Positions 39,201-46,721 of a stretch of 64,000 nt of DNA are shown here, in pieces. Both the position numbers and the translations under genes were made by a program. The stretch comes from Emydura subglobosa (taxonomy: Eukaryota > Chordata > Testudines > Chelidae). The notes beneath the pieces are model-generated. The model made no database searches, was not told where the DNA came from, and worked only from the letters and a program-made list of their open reading frames with translations. How positions within the stretch are numbered: position 1 is the stretch's first letter; every line of letters begins with the position of its first letter. The stretch lies in the NCBI GenBank assembly GCA_007922225.1, contig ML679961.1, positions 76,334,652 to 76,398,651 on the forward strand, read 5' to 3'.

Positions 39201-42200
39201 AAAGAGCATGGTGAGGAAGTTAAGAAGTAATGAGAGCACAGAAGCGTCCTGGGGTAGGTGATACCTGTTTAGGTACACAAAGACAAAGATGAGGAGCTTG
39301 AACTTGATACAGGAAGTGAGAGGAAGTCAGTGAATGGATATGAAGATAGTAGTGACAAGGTCAGAGAAGCGGAAGGGAAGGGTGATCTTTAGCAGCAGCC
39401 TTTGCATAGATTGGAGACTAATTTTCCTTGTTGCAATTTATGTATTTCTATATTATTTATTGTGAGTTTACATCCATACATTCTAATATAGCATGGAAAT
39501 AGGGTTCTAGCTGTGCCTTGAGGGTCAGTGTAAAGTCACTCTGCACAGTGTGTGACTATAGAATTGAACAGTGGATTGCATGTTTTTCTCCCCACAGGCA
39601 TTTCCTTTTTTAATGATACCAAAGAAACAAAGCCAGCTATCAAAGACTGTAAGTGATCTTATCTTGTAAATCTGGTTCTGTTCAATATCTTCATCAATGA
39701 TTTAGATAATGGCATAGAGAGCATCAGGCCCATAGAGAGCACCAATGGGAGGACGGGACAAGGTGGCAATTGCCCAGGAGCCCAGGCAATTTAAAAGAGC
39801 CTAGGGCCCCCAGCTGCTGCCGCTGCCAGTACCACCCCTGTGGCAGCTGGGGGCCCTGGGGTGGGCCTGGGCAATTGAAAAGGGCCTGGGCCTCTTATTT
39901 CCATGGCCCCACCCACACTCCACCCTAGGCCCCATCCAGCCCGGCCACTCGCTGCTTGCCACATTGCTCCTTCCCCCTCCCTGCTCAACCCTCCCTCCAC
40001 AAGCGGAAGGTGGAAGGGATACAGCAAAAAGTGGGCCAAGCAGGGAGGGGGCAGGGCCTGGGATGGAACAGGGATGGGCTGTGGGCGGGGCTGTGAATGG
40101 AAGAGCCAGGACGGATTGTTCTGCCCTGGGGTCTGGAAATGCTGTCCACAGGCCTTGAGAGTACACTTATAAAGTTTGCAGACGATACCAAGCTGGGAGG
40201 GGATGCAAGTGCTTTCAAGGATAGGATTAAAATTCAGAATGATCTGGACAAAACTGGAGAAATGGTCTGAAGTAAACAGGATGAAATTCAATAAGGACAA
40301 ATGCAAAGTACTCCACTTAGGAAGGAACAATCAGTCGCACCCATACAAAATGGGAAATGACTGCCTAGGAAGGAGTACTGCAGAAAGGGATGTGGGGAGC
40401 ATAGTGGACCACAAGCTAAATATGAGTCAACAGTGTAACACTGTTGCAAAAAAAGCAAACATCATTCTGGGATGTATTAGCAGGAGTGTTGTAAGCAAGT
40501 CACAAAAAGGAATTCTTCTGCTCTACTCCGTACTGATTAGGCCTCAGCTGGAGTATTGTGTCCAGTTCTGGGTGCCACATTTCAGGAAAGATGTGGACAA
40601 ATTGGAGAAAGTCCAAAGAAGAGCAACAAATATGATTAAAAGTCTAGAAAACATGACCTATGAGGGCAAATTTGAAAAAATTAGATTTGTTTAGTCTGGA
40701 GAAGAGAAGACTGAGGGGGGACATAACAGTTTTCAAGTACATAAAAGATTGTAACAAGGAAGAGGGAGAAAAATTGTTCTCCTTAACCTCTGAGGATAGG
40801 ATAAGAAGCAATGGGCTTAAATTGTAGCAAGGGCGGTTTAGGTAAGACATTAGGAAAACTTCCTAACAGTCAGTGTAGTTAATCACTGGAATAAATTGCC
40901 TGGGGAGGTTGTGGAATCTCTATCATTGGAGATTTTTAAGAACAGGTGAGACAAACACCTATCAGGGATGGTCTAGATAATGCTTGGTCCTGCTTTGAGT
41001 GCTGTGGACTGGACTAGACCTCTCAAGGTTCCTTCCAGTCCTACACTTTTATTCACTAGGAAAGGTGCAAGGCAGGAAAGATCTGCTGCTTTGTAGAAGT
41101 TGCAGAACTAGTGGTGTTAATCAGCCTTTGATATCCCTCCTTCAATGCCCTCTTCAGACCAGCTCTGTTTATGTCACAGCAATATCTTGACAGGCCCCCT
41201 TTCTCAGATTGGGTGATATGGCTTGTGTCACTGCAATGTTGTTGCCAAATCTCACATTGATCTATTGCTGTAGCACTTTGGCCATATGAACCCTCAACCA
41301 TAGTACAGTCTGAGTGCGAACTGAGGAAAGTCCCAGTTTTCACATCAGATGTATATGCATTTGACGAAGACAGTCCTAAATTCCCTAAACCCAAATAATC
41401 CACACATACTGTAGATGATATGTAAAATGATTTCATTCTTTTGTCTGTGGGTATGTTTGTCAGTCAAATTGTTCAACTTCAAGTTAATTATTCACTTTGC
41501 TTTATCTTTATGATAAAGCCGTTTGTTTTTTTTATAAAAAGGTGACTTTAACAGATCACATCCCCCGTTCAACTCAATGTTGCACGAGATTTGATTAGGT
41601 GACCATGTTGCCCTTTTGACCACATTATCATCTTTTTCATGTGTCACGTTATTTTGTAATTCCGTTCCAGATAATGATAAGGCATGCCTGAGAACGGGGG
41701 GCATGAAAAGTCAAGAATGTCACAGCCATGGTAGAACAAGTAGGTATATACTTGAAATGCAGAAATTGTGCTCAAAAGATTGAGACTTATAAATCCCTGA
41801 TTTCAAATGCTTGTCACAAAGGGGTGAATCACTTAATGATACCCCAGATAAGCAAAACATAAACTGGTGGTTCGTTGCAGTGTTGCCAAGTCTCACAACT
41901 GTAGTATGAGTTTCATTATATGGGTGCTTTCCTGGAGCCAGGAGAATCTCAGCTTTGCTTTTTTTTTTTTAAACAAAAGTAAGCTTCTAGCCCTCAGAGT
42001 TGTGGAGAAAAGCTGTAATACTAAAATTGAATGAACCCAGAAGAATTATATTTTTTTTAAAAAAACCTCATGATTTTTAAGCCTCTCTCAAAATTTTGAA
42101 AGGCTGATGATTTTTGAATGCTTGAGGTTGGTAATATTGGGTTTGTAGCTTCACCATTTGCCTAATTCGTGGAACATTGCTTACTCAGAATCTCCTTAAG

Positions 42201-43635
42201 CGTGACACATGCATGCACACAGGGTAACCAGGTTTGTCCACTTTCTTAGGAGGTTCTTGTCCCTTCCAGAGTATTTGGAGCAAACCTCAGGCTTAAACTG
42301 TAGCAACACAGAGAAATCTACCTGTGTGGGGAAGTTTGTTCACCTGCTGCCAACGCTGTAACTGTTTTTGCTCACCTGCTGCCAGTGCTGTAACTGGATT
42401 TGGTGTCTGCTGTTAATCCAGAACCTTTCACAGCACTAAATGCACGTCAAACATTTTGAAATTAATCTAAAAATGCACTTTGAAAACAATCCTCAAATCC
42501 TATTGTCCTTTATTAGGGAATCACACTACTAACCTGTGAAAATCCATAGTGATTCCTGGAGGCTAACCCTATGAAGGATGCAACTTTAGTTCTTTTTTAA
42601 GGACATTCTGTAGTTGCTTTGTCTGCAGAAGGTAACTTGATTGCACTTACAGATAAGCAATGCACTTGATCTTGTAAACTAAGCAGATGCCAGATACAAG
42701 TGGTTAATGATCTTAAGCAGTCTGACAACCCTGCTGTAGAGATTATTTCGCTATAGCACTGTGTCACTGAAAGTCTGTTAATCTTCTGTCTTTTTCCTGC
42801 CAAAGGCCTGCAGAGTTCTCACTTGTGGGAATTTGTAAGAGACCTTCTCCTGTCTCCAGAAGAAAACTGTGGAGTTCTTGAATGGGAGGATAGAGAACAA
42901 GGTATCTTTCGGGTTGTTAAATCAGAAGCCCTGGCAAAGCTGTGGGGACAAAGGAAGCGAAACGACAGAATGACATATGAAAAACTGAGCAGAGCTCTCC
43001 GGTGAGTTAGTAGATGAAAATGCCACTACATTACTAATGATGTTATATATGAGCCCATTTCACACAATGATATTGATTGCATAGCTTTTTAGTGTATTAT
43101 TCAAAAGGCCATGAGACAGAATCATGGCACTTTGGTTACAGATAAGATTACAGGGCCAGATCTACATAGAAAGCAATGGAGCTATTCTGATTTACATGAG
43201 GCTGAGAATTTGGCCATTCGTTTGTAATGTGACACTACCTGCCTCTCTGCTTTGGCAATAATCCCAGCAGTTCACTCTGAACTGGAGTCATTTTAGAAGC
43301 AAAACCACACATACAATGTTTGTTTTAAAAGGAGCAAAGCTCACCGTTCAAGAAGTCTGGGAAAGTTTTAAACTCTATACTGTAAGTGGATCTGGAGGTA
43401 TGAAACTATCCATTTAACAGAAAGAAAGGATTGCTGTTTGATGGAAAACATCAGATTGACTCCTCTGTTTTGTTCCTGTCATGTACTACTTGGGAACAAT
43501 TCCTTTAAGTAAATTCCACTTCTGTTTTGTTACTGCAGGTATTATTATAAAACTGGAATTTTGGAACGCATCGACAGAAGGCTAGTGTACAAGTTTGGAA
43601 AGAATGCCCATGGATGGCAGGAGAACAAGCTATGA
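30173..43635 (+). CDS. ELF5: ELF5, epithelial ETS transcription factor (six-exon CDS)
   Basis: Spliced coding sequence of the epithelium-specific ETS factor ELF5/ESE-2. Exons are 30173-30296, 36694-36927, 39598-39648, 41671-41739, 42806-43001 and 43539-43635. Together they total 771 nt, or 256 codons plus TGA, matching the roughly 255-265 residues of mammalian ELF5. All five introns are GT-AG with compatible phases (1,1,1,1,2). Domain order is an N-terminal segment (residues 1-41), PNT/SAM domain (about 42-120), linker (120-162) and ETS domain (about 163-246). The family binds GGA(A/T) sites in the nucleus and, in mammals, controls trophoblast and secretory epithelial fate. Assignment rests on near-identity of the PNT and ETS segments to ELF5 rather than to EHF or ELF3, and on the ELF5-type linker. 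No frameshift or stop interrupts the exons, so the gene looks functional. Non-coding 5' exons are not resolved. Confidence 0.95.
30605..30950 (-). repeat. Two antisense MIR-like fragments
   Basis: CATTTTGTAGATGGAAAAGT, then CAAGTGACTTGTTCAAGGTC, and ATTGAACCTAGATCTCCTGA is a MIR read backwards. A second, weaker copy (CATTTTGCAAGGTGGCAAAT to TCCTGAGTCCCAGTCTTTTG) follows at 30825-30950. Confidence 0.68.
33778..33797. repeat. Poly-T run
   Basis: An uninterrupted T-run in an ELF5 intron; it also closes off local open frames. Confidence 0.9.
35266..35448. mobile_element. hAT-like MITE in ELF5 intron
   Basis: A 183-bp element starts CAGTGTTTCTTAACCTGGGG and ends GGTTAAGAACCACTG. The ends are inverted repeats of the hAT type. 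The flanking 8 bases do not match well, so the target duplication has decayed. The middle includes GGCAATTGCCTGGAGCCAC, similar to the GC-rich insertion at 39722. Confidence 0.7.
35980..35995 (-). promoter_or_regulatory. CTCF-like motif (candidate)
   Basis: On the - strand the sequence reads TGCCACTAGATGGTGC, close to the CTCF core CCA(C/G)(C/T)AG(A/G)(G/T)GGC. Motif match only. Confidence 0.35.
36694..36927 (+). CDS. ELF5: ELF5 PNT (Pointed/SAM) domain exon
   Basis: The exon follows the acceptor TCTCTCTTGCAG and ends before GTTAGT. It encodes residues 42-119, with both boundaries in phase 1 (234 nt, divisible by three). The translation has the PNT hallmarks [39 protein letters not shown] and [17 protein letters not shown] domains are helical SAM-like folds used for protein contacts and transactivation in ETS proteins. 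The whole domain sits in one symmetric exon, so skipping it would leave the frame open and give a PNT-less protein. Human ELF5 is known to produce such isoforms. Confidence 0.95.
36928..39597 (+). other. ELF5: ELF5 intron between PNT exon and linker exon 1
   Basis: A 2.7-kb intron. Apart from a MIR-like fragment near 38505-38600 it shows no recognisable element. The stretch 37980-38340 is relatively G/C-rich, with purine-rich GGAGAAGGAGAAAC-like sequence, but has no coding signal. Confidence 0.7.
38505..38605 (+). repeat. MIR-like SINE fragment
   Basis: TTTGCCACAGAGTTGCTGTG followed by ATGCTGGGCAAATCACTTGG matches the MIR core, within an ELF5 intron. Confidence 0.55.
39598..39648 (+). CDS. 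ELF5: ELF5 linker exon 1 (51 nt)
   Basis: A small exon between CTCCCCACAG and GTAAGTG, phase 1 at both ends. It encodes [17 protein letters not shown] plus one base of the next codon, residues 120-136. The mammalian counterpart reads SFFND followed by an acidic/Lys-rich stretch and IKD. The donor is followed within about 22 bases by the start of a CR1 LINE, so repeat sequence lies very close to a functional splice site. Confidence 0.9.
39671..41050 (+). mobile_element. CR1 LINE, 3' part, split by an insertion
   Basis: A 5'-truncated CR1 starts with TTCTGTTCAATATCTTCATC at about 39674, 22-25 bases after the donor of the ELF5 51-nt exon. It is interrupted from 39722 to 40156 and continues as [14 protein letters not shown] sequence, then [20 protein letters not shown] and the usual 3' UTR to about 41050. 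Frameshifts and stops are present. It lies in an ELF5 intron in the sense orientation. Confidence 0.9.
39722..40156. mobile_element. GC-rich 435-bp insertion inside CR1
   Basis: A GC-rich block splits the CR1 sequence and is flanked by GAGAG on both sides (39717-39721 and 40157-40161), the CR1 continuing exactly at the right copy. Inside, a CAATTTAAAAGAGCCTAGG segment is repeated as CAATTGAAAAGGGCCTGGG about 80 bases later. The two open frames on the - strand (up to 179 codons) are a by-product of the GC content. The family is not identified. Confidence 0.65.
41671..41739 (+). CDS. ELF5: ELF5 linker exon 2 (69 nt)
   Basis: This exon is bounded by the acceptor ATTCCGTTCCAG and the donor GTAGGT, with both ends in phase 1. 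With the preceding base it encodes a Tyr, then [20 protein letters not shown] and Arg-Thr, residues 137-159. It lines up residue for residue with the mammalian ELF5 linker (NCLK-TSG-KSQ-CHSH pattern). Length and phase equal the mammalian exon. The function of the linker is unknown; its conserved Cys and His residues are visible, but no domain is recognised. Confidence 0.88.
41879..42140. repeat. Repeat with GTTGCCAA inverted ends (copy 2)
   Basis: About 260 bp, from GTGTTGCCAAGTCTCACAAC to GAGGTTGGTAATATT. It shares with copy 1 the sequence AGCTTCTAGCCCTCAGAGTT and the CATGATTTTTAAG/TGATTTTTGAA stretches. It lies in the ELF5 intron between linker exon 2 and the ETS exon. Confidence 0.6.
42806..43001 (+). 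CDS. ELF5: ELF5 ETS domain exon, N-terminal part
   Basis: The acceptor is CCTGCCAAAG and the donor follows CTCCG at 43001. It encodes residues 160-224 plus two bases of Arg225. The ETS winged helix begins at [13 protein letters not shown], with the family tryptophans at positions 167, 186 and 206. It continues through [20 protein letters not shown] and the start of recognition helix 3 ([11 protein letters not shown]). Arg222 and Arg225 are the two arginines that contact the GGA core in ETS structures; both are kept. The exon is almost identical to mammalian ELF5, the strongest evidence for the assignment. Confidence 0.96.
43539..43635 (+). CDS. ELF5: ELF5 last coding exon (end of ETS domain, stop)
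   Basis: The acceptor is TGTTACTGCAG. The first base completes Arg225, followed by [20 protein letters not shown] and [11 protein letters not shown], then TGA at 43633-43635. This covers the end of the recognition helix and the C-terminal beta strands of the ETS domain (residues 226-256). The short C-terminal tail after the ETS domain is typical of the ESE subfamily (ELF3, ELF5, EHF). Confidence 0.96.
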
Positions 43636-44804
43636 ACTAACTGTCCCATGCATCAGACTGATTCTGCAATCTGCAACATGAAGTGCTTGACTGCAACAGA
43701 CATTTGAGAGAAGGCATTTTCTCCTGCAACTCTGTATTATGCTAGCTTGAAGTTGACAATGCTTTCTGCGAGATTGGCCAGAGCAACACATGATAGCACA
43801 CAAATGTGTGGCTTTTCCCCACTATTTACCACCTGACAGCATTAGCTCATGGGCAGCCCTTAGGAAAGCAACACCTGTGATGCAGCTCAAGGTTTTGTTA
43901 AGACAAATTGTTTTATCTGTGGCACTTCTTCCTCTGCCAATAAGGGCTATCTTTTGTTGTTGCCTATCAACTCTGAATATGAAATTACTGCTTTTCACTG
44001 ACGTTTAAAAGAAGTTGATGAGGAAATTTTTTTTGAGATAAGGTGGTTAAATATGTTGCAAAACATACGGTCTTTTTTCCTCCCCTTGGTTAGAAAGTCA
44101 GTATTTTGGTTCATCTGGAGACAATACCATCGTGATCAGTACGTGTTCCTGACCTCATTACCAAGGACCCAATTCTCAGATCTGCTACAAACCTTTGTGG
44201 TGGAAAATCTAGTCAGCTCGGCGTCCCCCCCACATATCCACAGAATTAATCTGTCCAATCAACCCCACCATCCATAAGAAAAAAGAGGGTTTTAGGCACT
44301 GATCTGATTTCTTCACTTAGCTACTAATTTGACTTTTGCAAGATAAATTTGCAGGTTTTACTGTACATAAAGTGTTCAATAACTATTATTTGTGCTATGT
44401 TGGTTAGTTGTTGATCACACGGTATTGATTCTGTTCCTTGATTGGGTTAGCATAACTCTTATTGCAAGCACTTTTGATGCAAATATTTATCTATGTGAAC
44501 TAAAAATTCACTTTCCACAAACACTCACATGGGAGTTTGAACTTTGCTTTCTTAGAACCTCCATGAAAATGAAAATCCAGCACTCCAGTGTCTAGGGCGA
44601 GTAAGCATGAAAGGGCAACAAGTATCATTAAAATAGATGCAAATGAATATTTGTGGAAAACTGTACAAAGAATTCACCCAAATCTCTACAGATAATGGCT
44701 GAGATCTTCAAAGCAGTCTACGGTATAGAGCCACACATATCTTATTAAAATTAATGTGTAGCTAAATGCCCTTGACTGCTCAAATTTCAACCAAAGAATA
44801 CATT

Positions 44805-44865
44805 GGGGTCTGGACTAGAAGACCTCTCGAAGTCTCTTCCAGTCCTACGATTCTATGATTTGTTA
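44805..44865 (+). mobile_element. CR1 3' tail fragment in ELF5 3' UTR
   Basis: GGTCTGGACTAGAAGACCTC, then a TCTTCCAGTCCTACGATTCT tail, is the terminal part of a CR1 3' UTR ending in the (ATTCTATG)-type motif. Only about 60 bases survive. Confidence 0.75.
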
Positions 44866-45727
44866 GAGTAGAAGATGGTATATGAGTAAGTCAATAATAT
44901 TTTTGTAAGCTTCCCAGTTGTGATATATTTTAACAAAAATATTGCCCTTTCTACCTGAAGGGCTCAAGCAGCCCCGTTTAGTACTACCTCAGAGGGCACT
45001 TCGAGGATATAAATGAGGTTCTTGTCTTGTTTTCAAAGGAGTGACTCTGCTGCATGTCCCTCTGAATGCAATGTTGAGCGTTATCATTGCTTTCTCCTTA
45101 ACACATGAGTCTGTTTCTTTTAAACTCAAAATATTATAATTTTATTAGTAATGATTGTTCGTTTTGTTTTTTCATAAAGACTGGGTGGTGGTCCTGTGAG
45201 TCAGGATTGGCCAACTAAGTGAAATCCAAGCTCAATAGCGCAGTGGCATTTAGCCTGGTGCTGTGCTACTCAGGATCCTGAGAAGTCAATGGGGATGCAA
45301 CATGGCTTCAGTTGACTGTAGTAGGCATTGGGTCAAGCCCAAGAAGAGCATCGCCCTGCTACAGGATACAAGATCAAGCCCTAAGGGTCACACAAGAAAT
45401 TCCTCGCTCTGCATTTTCCCAGCTTCATCCAGGAATTGTGTATCGCTGTGAAAGGATTCCTGTTGTTGCAGTTATTCAAATTAGCTTTTGTTTTGATTTG
45501 GTTATCTGCTATGTAAGGTTTGAGTGGGCGGGATAAATCCTTCAGAGAGACAGATAGGGTACCAAAGTGGTGGTATCAGAAAGTTTGAGTGCTGCCAGTT
45601 ATTGCTGCTGCCCATCACTTAGCAAGTGGAAAGCAGCTTTGCAGAAATAGAATATCATCACTGTGTATTCATGGTCATAACCAGGGCATTAAACCTACAT
45701 TCTAAAAAAATCCTCATTTTATGCCTC

Positions 45728-45766
45728 CCTCCACCCCCCGCCCCTCCCCCCCCAAAAAAAAATAAA
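45728..45766. repeat. C-run followed by A-run in ELF5 3' UTR
   Basis: CCCTCCACCCCCCGCCCCTC, then a C8 run, then an A9 run and TAAAAG. This is low-complexity sequence, possibly the edge of an old retroposon. Confidence 0.8.
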
Positions 45767-46168
45767 AGTGCAGATGACAGTTGAACATTTTTAAATGCAA
45801 TCTAAATTTTACAAATATTGCACATAGTTCAAATATTATGTTCAGGCTTCCTGGCCAATGTTAATAAAAGCAGCACTTTCTACATCTTAACAAGTGACAG
45901 AAACTGCCCTGGCATTTTCTAGTCAGGCACTGTTAAGTCATCACTGACAGAATGTATTCAGAAGTACTGTATGATCATCATTTCCATTAAACTAGCACCA
46001 GCACACAAAAGAAAAAAATCAGCAAGATAAAAAGCACTGAAGTGCACTATGTAGTAAGAAGCACAGATGTGAAATTTTACTGTAAATATATTTTTAAATG
46101 AATTACTGTAAAATGTCTATTTTTGGATTGTGTATATTTTCCAACAATTGTAGTTTGTGAACAGTGTG

Positions 46169-46174
46169 AATAAA
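46169..46174 (+). terminator. ELF5: Poly(A) signal, probable end of ELF5 transcript
   Basis: An AATAAA hexamer sits in a strongly AT-rich stretch with TGTA elements upstream (about 46070-46140). A T-rich tract with GT-rich flanks follows about 40 bases downstream (46205-46222), where a downstream element is expected. Cleavage would fall near 46185-46195. Confidence 0.55.
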
Positions 46175-46535
46175 ATATTTAATATATAAGATGCGTGGCT
46201 TCCTGTTAGTTTTCTTTTTGTAACTCACGTCAGGGGTGCACAGATTGCCCAGAAGACTCTCTAAATTGAAATAAATGTTTAACAAATGTAGGCAAGCCAA
46301 AACAGAGATACTGCTGTAGACAGGATGCCCTTCATTGCTTTGCTTTTGCAATTCAGTTTATGATTTGAAGACTATGTCTGGACTACAACCCTAGATTATA
46401 TTGAAAAGCACATGTAGCAAAAGCCTGAGGCAGACATTTGAAATAATCCAATTATGCTGCCCGTTACGGCACTTCTCTTTGCAATTCAACTATAGTTCAT
46501 ACATGTAAGGAAAAAGACAGAACAATGTTCTAAGA

Positions 46536-46713
46536 CAGGAGTAGTCAATTATTTTTTGTCAAGATCCAAATTTCTTGGTCAAGGTCCAGACTCCAGAGAA
46601 ATGAATAAAAACAAAACAATATTGGTAATAAGTAAATTAAAACAGTTTGGGGTCCATTCAAAAGCAGCTGGTGGTCGAGATTTGGCCCAGGGTCCACCTA
46701 TTATCTTCCCCTG
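46536..46713. mobile_element. hAT-like MITE with perfect 8-bp target duplication
   Basis: A 178-bp element starts CAGGAGTAGTCAATTATTTT and ends CTTCCCCTG, flanked by TTCTAAGA on both sides (46528-46535 and 46714-46721). The CAGG...CCTG ends and 8-bp duplication fit hAT. It has no coding capacity. It lies 0.35 kb past the ELF5 poly(A) signal. Confidence 0.82.
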
Positions 46714-46721
46714 TTCTAAGA

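Larger units (their letters stand above)
43636..46190 (+). other. ELF5: ELF5 3' untranslated region (inferred)
   Basis: About 2.55 kb from the stop codon to the best poly(A) signal. No splice-like structure or coding frame of interest is seen. It contains a CR1 tail at about 44805-44865 and a C-rich/A-rich low-complexity run at 45728-45765. The last 150 bases are AT-rich and carry several TGTA motifs, as expected near a cleavage site. Earlier AATAAA hexamers (about 45762 and 45863) could give shorter transcripts. The end is inferred, not proven. Confidence 0.55.

Noticed and set aside
39791..40330. 179-codon and 121-codon - strand frames
   Set aside because: They lie in the GC-rich insertion and antisense to CR1; Pro/Ala/Gly richness comes from base composition.
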